From Ostrinia nubilalis (taxonomy: Eukaryota; Arthropoda; Insecta; Lepidoptera; Crambidae): a stretch of DNA of 64,000 nt. Made by a program: the position numbers and the translations under genes. Shown in pieces: positions 1 to 12,200 of this stretch. Below the pieces are notes generated by a model, which saw nothing but the letters and a program-made list of their open reading frames with translations, ran no database searches and was not told where the DNA came from. Within the stretch, counting starts at the first letter, position 1; each line of letters opens with the position of its first letter. The DNA is taken from the NCBI RefSeq assembly GCF_963855985.1, contig NC_087093.1, positions 7,509,501 to 7,573,500 on the forward strand, given 5' to 3'.

Positions 1-375
1 TGTTTTGAGTATGCGAAATGTAAGTTTAGGAGCTGCTTAACTATTTGAGAAGCCGTCAAATATTTAAATGGCGTTTCAGTATTCGGCCGTAAGGGTCATT
101 TTTTTAAAGCAAAGCTCAGGTCATATAGCAGGCAAATCAACTCGGAAAGGGATCAACAACGTATCGCCTTTTGTGGCATGGAGGTAATAGTGGAGAGGAA
201 ATATAGATCTATACAAAAATTCGACAAATTAATGACAAACAGCTGTTTATCTCTTTCTAACTTACCCCTGGTGATGTATAAAAAAAAGAAATAGATAATG
301 TTTGGTCACAGTACTCATTCTGGCAACATTTTCATGTGACGTCACTAACTACCTGACTTGTGCCGAGTAGGTACC

Positions 376-640
376 TACATACAAGATTTAAGAAAACAAC
401 ATATTTATAGGCAATCAGCTGACAACTACACGCACACACACACACAAATACCTGTCAGCTGATTGCCTATATTGCGGCCATGTTGTTTTCTTAAATCGTG
501 TATGTATTTATAATGCGTGTAAATGTGTGCGTAATGTACCGAGTACGTTTATTTTAAAGTTACGCCAAGTCCATGAGACATTGATATGTAACGTCAGTGT
601 TTTGCGAGCTGTCATTGCCCTTCGCGCACTGTCATCGGCG
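376..640. repeat. Dispersed repeat family A, copy 1 (inverted repeat)
   Basis: Two arms face each other: 376-424 and about 453-506 share, in opposite orientation, AATCAGCTGACA, a stretch reading GAAAACAACAT, and a CATACA/TGTATG end, around a short CA-rich loop. The right side continues with GCGGCCATGTTG and a CGTTTATTTTAAAG tail. The same tail, followed by CCCGGTCCATAG, recurs at 16321-16486 and 52130-52215, so this is a dispersed element, probably a MITE. Its outer borders are not defined. Confidence 0.55.
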
Positions 641-849
641 AGGCAAGGCGTTTACGTTACGGTGCGGATTGTTTGTGCGTTGCAGTATGGACTTTAGTTG
701 ACTGCCTTTATGAGCACTCGAACGACATAAAATAATATGATACAATTATGTAAGGGTATTTTAAGATCACAAAGTTGGCAACTCCGATAGTTGGACGAAA
801 ACCAGCGCAAAGACCCTATCCTGTTTGACACCTATAATAATTGACAATA

Positions 850-1452
850 GCTGGCTCGGCGAACTTCGGCAAACTAATGTGTGACGTGAAGTGCCAAATC
901 GCAGAAAATGTCGGAAGAAATACATGAATTTGCATGAATTATCAGCTTTCCGCCCGCGGCTTCGCCCGCGTGGAATTTTGTCTGTCACAGAAAAACTTTA
1001 TCGCGCGCGTCCCTGTTTCAAAAACCGGGATAAAAACTATCCTATGTTCTTTCCCGGGACTCAAACTATCTCTATGCCAAATTTCATCAAAATCGGTTGC
1101 GAGGTTTAAGCGGGAAAGCGTAACAGACAGACAGACAGACAGAGTTACTTTCGCATTTATAATATTAAATAAAATAAATATAGTTGGGATAACAATAACC
1201 ACTTATTTACCTCTCAGTGTCTTCAGGCAACTTAAAAAAAGTACATTGTGTGTTTTTATTATTATTTAGGCAGTTAAATACTGCACAGTATTTTTTTATT
1301 TTTTTTTCCATAATACAAGAGTACGCGTGCGTGTGTCAATGCTCGCTCGTATCTCGTATGTGAATTGTGACGCCTTGTCGAATCGCCTCCTGTAGGTGGG
1401 CTATCGTGCGTGTTTTGTTTTCGATGTGAACTCGCGGAGATGAACAGGCCTG
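850..1452 (-). repeat. Dispersed repeat B, copy 1, interrupted by a Helitron-like insert
   Basis: Read on the minus strand from 1452, the sequence matches 60439-60790: the same CAGGCCTGTTCATCTCC start, a short coding-like stretch, a TAATAATAATAAAAACAC tail, then, after a roughly 230-bp insert, GATAATTCATGC and CACGTCACA. In this copy the coding-like frame is broken by small length changes (stop after about 38 codons). On the minus strand, the open frame continues upstream of the shared start into an unrecognised stretch containing the residues CKKC. Function unknown. It could be a retrocopied terminal exon or part of a larger mobile element. Confidence 0.5.
942..1170 (-). mobile_element. Helitron-like non-autonomous element
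   Basis: On the minus strand it starts near TTAATATTATAAATGCG, carries a (GTCT)n run, and ends in a GCGGGCGAAGCCGC hairpin followed by GGAAAGCT. A 5' end of this type plus a 3' hairpin just before a CT-containing terminus is the Helitron pattern, with no terminal inverted repeats or target duplication. The copy of the surrounding repeat at 60.7 kb lacks this segment, which supports insertion. Confidence 0.6.
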
Positions 1453-2452
1453 GTGTGGCCTCCATTTTTGTAGCTTCATGTGTGCTTCGTTTATTTTACA
1501 TTTTTTGCATTTTCCGTTCATTTTGATTAAGCGGTAGCCGTTGTGGGTTGCCATTTTTGCTAAAAAAAATTGTAATGCTATTTTCCGCCACACGCAGCCA
1601 TTTACTTGAACAATATAAACCATAATATAAACTGAATACTTGGCTGTATACCATTGAAGTAATATTACTACGTATAGAACAGACATCGCGAACAAAATAT
1701 GTACAGTGCGGGGTGCGGGGCGGGAATTTGACGGACAGCTGTCAGTCAAATCCATGACTATCAAGTTTCATAATTATAGCGATAAAATCTGCACCAGAAA
1801 ATGTCGTACTTCATTAATAGGATTGCACGAATAGTGACGTTCCTGCGGTCGCCTCATCATAGACATTGTGAATCAATTGTGAAAATAAACAAATCGGCTA
1901 AATTGTGTTAAATTTTCATGGTGCTCAATAGCAAAAAGGTTCAGCTACTTACATTATTTTATTTTATTATATTGTGCGTTTCCTGTAATGTAATCTAAGC
2001 TCCCCTCCCTTAGACTAAAATTAGCCCTCCTAGAAAAGTGACAAAACGTAGCAGTTGAAACATTCGAAATCACTTCGCTCTGCCGTTTTTTGGTGTTAGT
2101 TACTTCACTCTGTGATGCGATTTTAAAATTACAACTGGCGATTCCGAATTCACAACTGAGGGGACTGAGGCTAATCGTGTTACTTGTGCTACAAGTGCGT
2201 ATGGGCTTCATACTGATGCTTAAGCCATTAATTATTTTTCTTCCCGATTAAAATCTAATGTAATCGATAATCGCCTTGAGAATCGTTAACTGGTATTTTC
2301 TAATTCGATAAAAAAAATACCCATCTCTAGTTTAAAACTGTCATCCAACAGCGCACGAAATATTATGAGTTATAGATAATGATACCATTACAGAGGCGAC
2401 ACTTCGTTTACGTTTAGTTTCTGCCTATGGAATTGGATACTGTAAGGAAACA
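1453..2452. other. No gene seen; AT-rich non-coding
   Basis: About 1 kb with no splice-supported coding stretch. The longest open frame (minus, reaching 1764) mixes repeat B with unrelated sequence. I see no clear repeat borders here. Confidence 0.4.
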
Positions 2453-2585
2453 TCGTCATCATCATTTTAGCTACTGGACGTCCACTGCTGAACAAAGGCC
2501 TCCTCTAATGATTTCCACATCGCCCAGTTGATAGTGGCCTGCACCCAGCGTCTTCCTGCTATCTTCAGTCAGTCCATCTTGAGAT
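2453..2585 (+). repeat. Dispersed LINE/SINE-type fragment
   Basis: It contains CATCGTCATCATCATTTTAG followed by GGACGTCCACTGCTGAAC and AAGGCCTCC, a phrase widespread in lepidopteran genomes as the 3' part of short or RTE-type retroelements. A reverse-oriented relative is at 35795-35925. Family assignment is from memory of the phrase and not tested. Confidence 0.45.
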
Positions 2586-2704
2586 TTTAGAAAAATTCCC
2601 ACTCGTCACGGTAGGAACAAAGCTAGGGATGACCCACGCCTTCATTCCAGAACCAATAAAATAACTGAAAGTCCAAAACTTTCAGTTATTTTATTGTCTC
2701 TATT

Positions 2705-2790
2705 GTTAACTATCTCAGTGGTTGAGTACACGTATAATAGCTGTGAGGTAGAAGTTACGGGACTATTCCCACCTCTCCTTTTCACCGCTG
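2705..2790 (+). repeat. tRNA-derived SINE-like fragment
   Basis: CTCAGTGGTTGAGTACACG resembles a tRNA A-box region as used in lepidopteran SINE heads. No good B box or intact tail is visible, so this is only a likely decayed SINE. Confidence 0.3.
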
Positions 2791-3600
2791 CATCTCCTGT
2801 GTAGCTAGCACCTAGACTAGTTGATTTAAAGCCAAGTTATATCAGTTTTTAGGTACTGACTTAGTGCATCTAAAAATGTAAAACTTTCTAGTTTTTTGTA
2901 ACATTGAAAAATCTAAAAAGAAGCATCATTTTTTTTACGTTCAAGTGTTTCTAAGAAATTTAAATGGAAGCTTTTGATGACAACGTATTGCTTACTTTTT
3001 CAGCTGTCGAACGAATCACTTTTATACTCATAGGTCCTGTACATCGGTAGATTTGGTAAATAAATGTATCCATCCGGACTCAGAAACTAAAAAAATTAAA
3101 ATAGCTGTAATTTTTTAATACTGGATTTGTCGATTAAATTGATCATATTATTGCGCCCTAACGGGTCGGACACTGGTGACCAGACAAATAAAATAAATAA
3201 ATAAAAATATTTATTTTCTTCACAATGGGCTTACAATTTGTTGTTGTTGAGACAATATTTGACAAGTTATTAGGTACACACGACAGCACATAGGAAAGAT
3301 ACGATAGTTTGTCATTCTGTGATATATTATTTGCTAGTGTGCTAATCGGTGCTTTGGCCTGGCATATCATATACCCGTATTGTGAAGACTGGTGCCTGAA
3401 GTAGGTTCTGAAAGAGCCTGTATTACAGGTCACCAGGGACTCACACACGGCATAATTACATTTGTGGCCTGTAGTGGATACTACTTATATCATTGTTACA
3501 CTAAAAGTAGGAAGGTAATTTTATAATACTAGTCTATAAGTAAACAATTTCCAGAGTTAAGCTAAAGTGTATGTGTGTTTGTTGGGTGAGAGTGATGTGT

Positions 3601-3603
<3 letters not shown>

Positions 3604-3697
<94 letters not shown>

Positions 3698-3705
3698 GTG
3701 TGTGT
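3604..3705. repeat. (TG)n microsatellite
   Basis: About 100 bp of almost pure TG dinucleotide repeat with one C interruption, flanked by GTGT/GAGAG-rich sequence. Likely length-variable. Confidence 0.95.
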
Positions 3706-3770
3706 TGAGTGTGAGAGAGCGCCTTTATGGGAGAGCGTAAGAGGGAGACACCCACGTGACTAGGCTAAAG

Positions 3771-4158
3771 GCAGTGTTGCCAACAGCTACCAAAGGCTCG
3801 TAGCTAGGAATTTAACAGAAAGTTGCTAGATTGAGTATTTTTTTCTCCCTAAAAAGTAGCTAGAAGTAGCTGAATTCCGAAGTAAATAAAATACTAAAGA
3901 AATAAAACACTGAAGTAAATAAATCAGCTATAAACTTTAATCAACTTAACTTTAATACTGTGACTACTTAATTAACAAAAAAAAGAAGACAATATTTTGA
4001 TTATCTACCGATTTAAGTGAGTCGAATCGTAATTGCTAATACTAATTTTTTTTGTCGGGTATGCCGCTACCATAACTTTGTAAAAATATATCATAATCAA
4101 TAGTTGCTAGAAAAAGTAGCTAAAAAGTTTAGCTACAAGTTAAAAATTAAAAGACACA
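3771..4158. mobile_element. Possible hAT-type MITE rich in TAGCTA motifs
   Basis: The left end reads CAGTGTTGCCAACAGCTACC and the right end ends ...ACACACTG, so both ends begin CAGTGT when read inward. Subterminal GTAGCTA motifs occur at both ends. Unlike the 15.6-kb element, the 8-bp flanks do not match (GCTAAAGG and TACAATTA). It may be an old or rearranged copy. Confidence 0.3.
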
Positions 4159-4910
4159 CTGTACAATTATTATAATTTTAGCCTATCTCGTGAGCTAGGT
4201 GTCAATGATTAGGGTGATTTACTAACTAACCAGTCGCATACGAACAACAGCAGTGAGATTCAAACAAGTTTGATCCATGATGCCGCACGACTATTGTGTG
4301 AGCCCACCCGTAACCCAAGCTTATTTAGCTTAACACAAGGGGCTGGACGGGACTATTAGTAATTTGTACAATACAAAGTGCTTATAATCTTTAAAAAAAT
4401 CTTTTTAGTGCTGTATTTAACCTTCCTTTCGTATACTGATTTATGCGTCAGTGTCAAGTCTGCGATTTTTATTCTTTGAAATTTTCGTAAAATGGCTGCC
4501 GCCGCGGTGACGCCTTGTAATTAACAAATTAAAATTAAATTAGTGTTTTAAAGTGCATAAATGTACAACTTAATGGTAAAAAGTCATTCCTTGATTTTTA
4601 CTTAATATGTATCTGTGGGTCTAGTCAAAACGCACTTTAAAATCGCAAACCCATCGCAAACCAGTCGCAAACAAATAAAAAAATCGCAAAAGAGGTCGAT
4701 AACAAAAAAGGCTTAGTCAAACGGCAAAAAATCGAATCGCAAAGCCCTACCTATCGATAATCGAAAGACTGGATTGAAATTTCCCATACAAAGGCTTAGC
4801 CAACATGCATTTAAGACTCAATCAAAATCGAATCGAATCGCAACACCCGCCATTTTCATTGCGATTACTAAAACCCCGGTGATAAGCTTGGATTCGATCG
4901 AAAACCAATA

Positions 4911-5028
4911 GGGTGAGTTGCACCACCTAACTTTAAACGTAACTATGACGTTAACCGGTGTTTTTTGTATGGAGTTTGACAGATTTTAGACGTTTGTCAA
5001 AGTTAAACTAAGATGGTGCAACCCACCC
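4911..5028. mobile_element. MITE with TA duplication inside left palindrome arm
   Basis: It begins GGGTGAGTTGCACCACCTA and ends TGGTGCAACCCACCC, with TA on both sides (4909-4910 and 5029-5030). The TA target suggests a Tc1/mariner-type source. The same unit sits mirrored in the right arm, so it inserted before the arms were duplicated or homogenised. Confidence 0.65.
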
Positions 5029-5454
5029 TAAGGCTGTTTTGACAAATCCGCATCGCGATGTCGTTTTGACAGCTAGTTTGACAGCGAAGCATAGACGTAA
5101 ACAGAGAGCAGAAAGAAGGAAGAAACTAATTTTAAAAAAAAAAGCTAGAAAAAGTAAAAACAATCGCAAAGTCATAGACATTTTTTAACTTTTATTCGAT
5201 TTTGAATGAACTTTTATATCGCCGCGTCGTTGGTGGTTCAATGTGCATTTTGGCTGCCATTTTCCGATCGAATCGAATCACTGGTGACGCGGCGACTGAC
5301 ATTAGTGAAAACTTCACATTGGTTTGCGATGGCATTTTGACTAGACCCACTGTGGGTCTTCTTCCTTCTTTCTGCTCTCTGTTTACGTCTATGCTTCGCT
5401 GTCAAACTAGCTGTCAAAACGACATCGCGATACGGATTTGTCAAAACAGCCTTA

Positions 5455-5572
5455 GGGTGGGTTGCACCATCTTAGTTTAACTTTGACAAACGTCTAAAAT
5501 CTGTCAAACTCCATACAAAAATCACCGGTTAACGTCATAGTTACGTTTAAAGTTAGGTGGTGCAACTCACCC
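5455..5572. mobile_element. Mirror copy of the MITE in right palindrome arm
   Basis: Reverse complement of 4911-5028 with the same ends (GGGTGGGTTGCACCA ... GTGCAACTCACCC) and flanking TA. It shares the position and almost all bases of the left-arm copy. Confidence 0.65.
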
Positions 5573-5868
5573 TATTGGTTTTCGATCGAATCCAAGCTTA
5601 TCACCGGGGGTTTAGTAATCGCAATGAAAATGGCGGGTGTTGCGATTCGATTCGATTTTGATTGAGTCTTAAATGCATGTTGGCTAAGCCTTTGTATGGG
5701 AAATTTCAAACCAGTCTTTCGATTATCGATAGGTAGGGCTTTGCGATTCGATTTTTTGCCGTTTGACTAAGCCTTTTTTGTTATCGACCTCTTTTGCGAT
5801 TTGTTTATTTGTTTGCGACTGGTTTGCGATGGGTTTGCGATTTTAAAGTGCGTTTTGACTAGACCCGC

Positions 5869-6274
5869 TGGAGTTATTTGAACAGTATTTTCGTCTATAG
5901 GATGGCATATTTCAAAAAACAAAACTGCACTCAAGCGTGTTGTCACAGCAACCGCTGAGCACATACTAATTGAATTTCGGTCCATGGACCTGTTTGCGTG
6001 CCAGAAACAGTCTAGTTGACATGTCTTCTCTAGTACGTAGTACATTATAACTCAATGCTGTATACCATAATAACTTTGCCTTTTCCTAAAAACGAAAGAA
6101 TCGAAAAAGAAACTCGTTCTGTTCTGTCAAAGTGACAATAGATGTCAACTTGTCAAGTGTCAACTGTCAAGTTAAAAAAATAGAAATTCGTCTATTTCTT
6201 TTGTGTCTGCCTGTGAATAATCCAATTTAATCCCCATTAATAAAAGCGGTTTCAAAAAATTTAAGATACAAAAA
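5869..6274 (+). promoter_or_regulatory. CCT4 upstream region and 5'UTR
   Basis: The 400 bp between the palindrome and the CCT4 ATG hold no coding frame of note. The last 150 bp, rich in GTCAA/TGTCAAG repeats, should contain the promoter and 5' leader. No TATA box at a convincing distance was seen, as expected for a housekeeping gene. Confidence 0.35.
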
Positions 6275-9200
6275 ATGGCACCAAAAGCTGGTGGTGATTC
6301 TGCGAAGGTTAATTCTGCTGTCTACAAAGATAAAAGTAAACCGACAGATATACGCCAGAGTAATATCAATGCCGCTAAAGGTATCAAAACATCTGTTTCT
6401 TTTTATCGAAATTAATAATTGTATAGGCTCTTAAAAGTGTATACTAATTACCTATTCAATAGCATTCAATCTAAACTTTATTTTTCATAAAAATAAAACT
6501 AATATCATTTTTATAAACTTATCTTTTGTCGTATTACGATGACTAATAAACTTAACATCGATCTAGTTTTTCTTTACTAATTATCTGTTATATCATAAAA
6601 TAACCCTGTAACCTTTTTTCCAGCCGTATCAGATGCCATTCGAACTAGTTTGGGACCCCGTGGTATGGATAAGATGGTTAGTATTTTGTCTAATTATTAT
6701 GATAGTAATTTTCAATAAATAGTTAGGTATACAATCATGACTTACTGATGATTATCATGACTTTCTATTCAAAAATTAACAATATAAAGGTAATTGATAA
6801 AATTAATCCTCAATTCATTTACAGATCCAAGCAGCCAATGGGGAAGTGACTATTACTAATGATGGAGCTACTATCTTGAAGCAAATTAGTGTTGTCCATC
6901 CTGCAGCCAAAATGGTAATAAATTAATTAATTTAACAGCCATAATAGTTTTTGTTTTTTTATTTAATATTCTCATCAGATGTCCCATCTTTTCTCCATAA
7001 TAATGTTTTGGTTTGTGTTCAAGCTGGTTGAGCTGTCCCGTGCACAAGACATAGAAGCTGGAGATGGGACTACATCAGTTGTTGTGATTGCTGGAGCTTT
7101 ACTGGATGCTGCTGAGAAGTTACTGCAGAAGGGTATACACCCTACAGTGATATCTGATGGCTTCCAAAAAGCCTTGCAACTAGCTTTACAGGTAAACAAT
7201 TCAGTTGTGACTGTGCATAATAATAATACTTAATAATTTTATATGAACTGCTTTCTATTTATTTATTATGGTAAAATAGCATAATAACTTTAATTTTTCT
7301 GATACATTTTCTTTTTAAATATTATTTTCATAAATTTTAATGCCACTTGTGGTCTAAACTGAATAAATATTTTTGATTTTGATTAGATTTTTTATTATTA
7401 TATTTTATTATAACACAAGTTTTCTTAGAGATATGTGAATTATTTCAATTTCATTAATGTTTATGTAGGTGGTGGAAGGCATGTCTACTCCTGTGGATCT
7501 GGCAAATGAAGATGCTTTACTAAAAGCTGCTGCAACATCCCTTAATTCAAAAGTTGTGTCACAACACTCAACTATTCTAGCACCAATAGCTGTACAAGCG
7601 ATCCGTGCAGGTATGTACAGTTATTTAAGCCTTGTAAACATTTCATACATTCATAAGCCAGCATATTATGTCCAATATTGGACATAAGCTCATAATTGAA
7701 TCAGTATCTTTGTATCAAGAAAAGTTACATTTGCTGATATCGATGGCTCCTACGTATACTGGCGTAAGTGAAAAAAGTAAATTTTACAGGAGAGCCATTT
7801 TAGTGGCCAGAACCATATTTTTGGGTCATATCTTCTGACCTACTAAAACGAATTTAATGAAATTTCACATTTAGCCTTAACATGTAATGCTTTTGCTACT
7901 GCTGTTATCAATTTTTATATTTTTCTTATATATTTTGAGATTTTACGCATTGCCCTTTTACGTCGTCACATTTCTATAATTTCATGTATATTGTTCAACG
8001 TAAAGAGACTTAAATGACAACGTAAATATAATATTTTAAGCGATTACTCTCTTTATTTATGCATGTAATTATTTTAATTGTTATCATGTGCTATATCAAT
8101 AAAAAATCAGTTAGAAAAAGTTGTTTAATGTATCGTTATTACGTTTTAACGCAAATACGCCCATATACTGTGCTCGAGATTTAGTTAGGTCTTTTAACAT
8201 AATGTGTCATATTTTCAAAAATTATAAATAACTTGAAAAAATCGAACTGCCTAAGGCGGGAATTGAACCCACGATGCCTTAGGCAGTTAGATTTTTTCAA
8301 GTTATTTATAATTTTCAAATTAGTTTGAGATGCGACTCTTAACGCTAAAAATTAAATAACTATATAATGTGTCATAATTTATAAATAAAACAATTTGCTA
8401 AATATTTTCGTGGCTTTATTTAAGGTTTGGATTATAAAAAATATATATTTATGTAAGCAACTACTCGTATAGATTGACGAATCGTATGATTGGGCTTTAT
8501 ACGTGGCGTAGTTTTGCACATACGCCTATTTGCCTAAAATTTTATTTTGTATCTAATGGAAAAAAATTTTTTTTTCTTACTGACGTTATAGATTACAGCA
8601 AAATGAAATCATTGCTTAAATAATTGGAAAAAGGCGTAAGCGGCAGTTTCGCCTTTATACGTAGGAGCCATCGATATAGTAACCATAAACGCAGGCAACA
8701 ATTTGATGCATGCCCCTCATGAACGCCCTTTTTATTGTTTTTACATAAAACAATTATCAACAGTTATGGACCCTATACCTGGAGGTGTTGGTGCGCGAGT
8801 AGACTTGCGTGATGTGAAAGTTATTGAGCGGATTGGTGGAACCGTAGAAGACACTGAACTGATCCAAGGGCTGGTCATCCCTCATCGTGCTTCTAATGTG
8901 AATGGTCCTCATCGCATAGAAAAGGCTAAAGTTGGACTTATCCAGTTTTGCATTTCACCGCCTAAAACTGACGTAAGTGTTTGTGTACACTTTTTTAAAA
9001 GCATATTCAATCATAGAAACCTGTTATCAAGTTATCAGAATACAAATTAAATAAAAATAATATACATTTCAGATGGATCACAATGTTATTGTATCAGACT
9101 ATGCTGCAATGGACCGTGTGCTAAAAGAGGAACGTCAGTACATTTTAAATATTGTCAAGCAGATTAAAAAAGCTGGTTGTAATGTTCTGTTAGTGCAGAA

Positions 9201-12200
9201 ATCAATCTTAAGGTAATTTCACCAATTAATATTAGAATAGTTTTCTTTCTGTATACCTTTATTTACGCCCAGTGAGCTCACTATCCAATACTTACTTAGC
9301 ACCCACCACCACCACCACAAGCTCCTTGGCTAGATAATATCTGCTTTCCAATTTATTACTGCTTTTGTAATATTTTTGTTTGTTGTTTAATTTCAGAGAT
9401 GCTCTTAGTGATTTGGCTATTCATTTCCTTGATAAGATAAAGACCATGGTCATCAAGGACATTGAACGTGAAGACATTGAGTTCGTTTGCAAGACTTTGG
9501 GATGTCGTCCGATAGCCTCACTTGACCACTTTACAGCAGAAAATTTGGTAAACGTGGACTTGGTTGAAGAAATCAATGAACCTGGTGGAAAGTACATCAA
9601 GGTAAACTTCTATAATCATTTGTTCATTCATGATTAAATAGAAAACATTTCATTTGCATCAGTAACATTAGAAGCCCCGAACATTATTTTCATATCCTTT
9701 GAAACACCACACCTACAGTCTCTAGTGTGTCATGAACCCACTGCAGTTCAACGGCAAGAGCATAAGTATCAGTACTAAAAATTGTGCCCTAATATGTAAA
9801 AGTCTGTTCTGCTAACTAACAAGCTTCATCTAGCTTTACATTAGAGATGAAACGGATAGTTGTTTGGCCGGATATCGGATACCGGATATCCGGCGAGCTG
9901 CTAGGCCGGATAGCCGGATATCCGGCGGCCGGATAGTTGTCCCATTGTCATATTGCATGTCGTAACGAGTTTAGCGCTGCACAGGTGCTTCGAACGCGAT
10001 CAGTAGGTCTAGTAGACTAGACAAGTCACACTTTTCGAAAATCGAATTCGTTCGAATAGAATGTCAGATTTTGCCACTCGTCTAAGGGGCAGATCAATTC
10101 GGGTGATTTCGGTTGCCATCGTGAGTATGTGATTGAATAGCGAAAATTCAATTAGTTTACTTGCTGCGTAATCTGAATGAACTGCATTACAGGGTGACTT
10201 TGAAATCATTCTTTTTAATTTAAAAAGTGGCATCGTCAGCAAACATGACACACAAATGGTCTACGACACGAGGAAATTCATTTACATAAACTAGGAATAG
10301 AAGAGGTCCCAGAATACTGCCCTGCGGCACTCCAAGATTGATGTTTTCATAAATTGACTGTACTCGTTTAATGGTCTTTGATTTTTTGTCATAACTGTCG
10401 AGTATGGTCGCCTGAACTCTATTTGTGAGATATGACTCCATCAAGCTCAAGGCACGCCCACGGATTCCTATATGATCGAGTTGTTTTAATAAAATTCTAT
10501 GCACTACACTTTGCTTGAGTATATTAAATATGGCCATTGTTGTATTTTTATGTATTCGTCATTAGAGTGAATAGCCCAGAAAAGAAATTAGTTTTTTGAA
10601 AGGCTTAATATGGCTTTTTTGTAACTTTTTGGACTTTAGATAAAAACCGCCATTATTATAAGCCATTTTATTGATATTTGACTCAAAGATTAATGTGTTT
10701 CATTTTATTATAGGAAAATTTCGTAGTTTTTTTAATATCCGGTATCCGGCCGGATAGTGAGCTACTATCCGGTATCCGGCCGGATAGTAAATTTAGGCCG
10801 GATATCCGGCCTACCGGATAGTTGCCGGATATCCGTTTCATCTCTACTTTACATATTGTGCTGGAGTCTGGTAATACATAAGGTGCGCGCACGCAGATGA
10901 CCGGGTGCAACCAGGGCGGGCGCACGGTGTGCGTGGCGGTGCGCGGCTCCAGCGGCGCCGTGGTGGCGGAGGCGGCGCGCTCGCTGCACGACGCGCTGTG
11001 CGCCGTGCGCTGCGTGGCGCGCCGGCCCGCGCTGCTGCCCGGCGGCGGCGCGCCCGAGGCGGCGGCCGCGGCCAGCCTGGCGCGCGCCGCCATCGCCGCG
11101 CCCGGCGCCGACCACTACTGCCTGCGCGCCTACGCTGATGCGCTCGAGGTCGTGCCGTCGACGCTCGCCGAGAATGCTGGTGAGTGCTATTTTATTCAGT
11201 TTATAATATACTGGCCTTTGTAGCCAGTCTCTACTCCACTTTGTAGGTAGAGACACCAAGTTTTGCCAACATGTTTAAATTTTATCCTTGCAAAGCTTTT
11301 GGCACGAGTCCCGACTGGGACAACAATTAGGAAACGAAAAATATGATCCAAATGCGGATTACAACACCTATCGTGATAAGCCGTCTTCAGGTTTATCTGT
11401 AGCTGTAGTCAGTTCATTGATTGATTTGGGAGATAATCCTATTCGGACCGTTCGTTATCTGCCAGCACTATTGTCGCCACTGAATTCCACTCGTTGCTTC
11501 TATTGGATTGGGTTTACGCTTAGGGTATTGGGTCAGGGGCCCGTGCATTTTGCCAGCCCTGCCGCCCTGTAGTTACGCCACTGAGTCTGATTAACTTATC
11601 ACCATTGAAATTATCTTATTAATTTATCACACTCATCTTCATCGATGCACAGGGCTGAGCCCCATCGAGACGGTGACGGAGCTGCGCGCGGCGCACGCGG
11701 CGGGCGCGGAGAGCGGCGCGTGGTCGGGCGCGGGCGTCAACGTGCGGCGCGGCCGCGTCACCGACATGCGCCACGAGCACGTGCTGCAGCCGCTGCACGT
11801 CACCGCCTCCGCGCTCGCGCTCGCCACCGAGACCGTGCGCGCCATACTCAAGATCGATGACATCGTAAGTCACGGACTGCCACTTACACCTAACACCACT
11901 ATAAATAGTACTTTACTGCCTTTTTAGTGTAGGTTGCACGAGAAGGAAATGGATGAATTTTGAGTCATGCATGAGTGGATTTGCACTTGTCTGAATGTCA
12001 AATTAAAAATGTATTTCTTCTACATTTAACTATTGGAGATGATTATGTATTGTTTCATTCAAATATTTTCTAAAACGGCTTACCTACATTTTTTTACTGT
12101 GACGCCCCCACAAGTCTTTTTGCGACGCCCAAATCTCAAAATGGGGCTCAAGTTTGGAAATTTCGACACATCTCTCTCTCTCTGCATTTATTTTCGATCG

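Larger units (their letters stand above)
4615..5868. repeat. Giant palindrome, 510-bp arms and 234-bp spacer
   Basis: 4615-5124 and 5359-5868 are reverse complements with only scattered single-base differences by eye. The arms are the same length and their mirrored coordinates sum to a constant (10483). Outer ends are GTGGGTCTAGTC and its complement. The spacer (5125-5358) ends with another GACTAGACCCAC, so the structure looks like a foldback element or two inverted copies of one element. Each arm carries the same nested MITE. It lies about 400 bp upstream of the CCT4 start codon. Confidence 0.9.

Noticed and set aside
1336..1764. 142-codon minus-strand protein
   Set aside because: It joins repeat B to unrelated upstream DNA and has a disrupted counterpart frame at its 3' end; not supported as a gene.
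3158..3448. 96-codon minus-strand frame ending in an AATAAATA-rich tail
   Set aside because: Could be a retroposed 3'UTR, but I saw no recognisable protein or target duplication, so it is not listed as a gene.
5202..5480. 92-codon frame in the palindrome centre
   Set aside because: It crosses from spacer into an arm and has no domain or splice signals.
8251..8285. tRNA gene suggested by GGCGGGAATTGAACCC
   Set aside because: No cloverleaf can be drawn; the sequence is the loop of an inverted repeat.
10849..11259. Long open frames opposite CCT4 exon 9
   Set aside because: Extreme GC content removes stop codons in all frames; the plus-strand CCT4 frame explains the region.
11619..11873. Several overlapping frames on both strands around CCT4 exon 10
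   Set aside because: Same GC effect; only the 11653-11864 frame is conserved and spliced.
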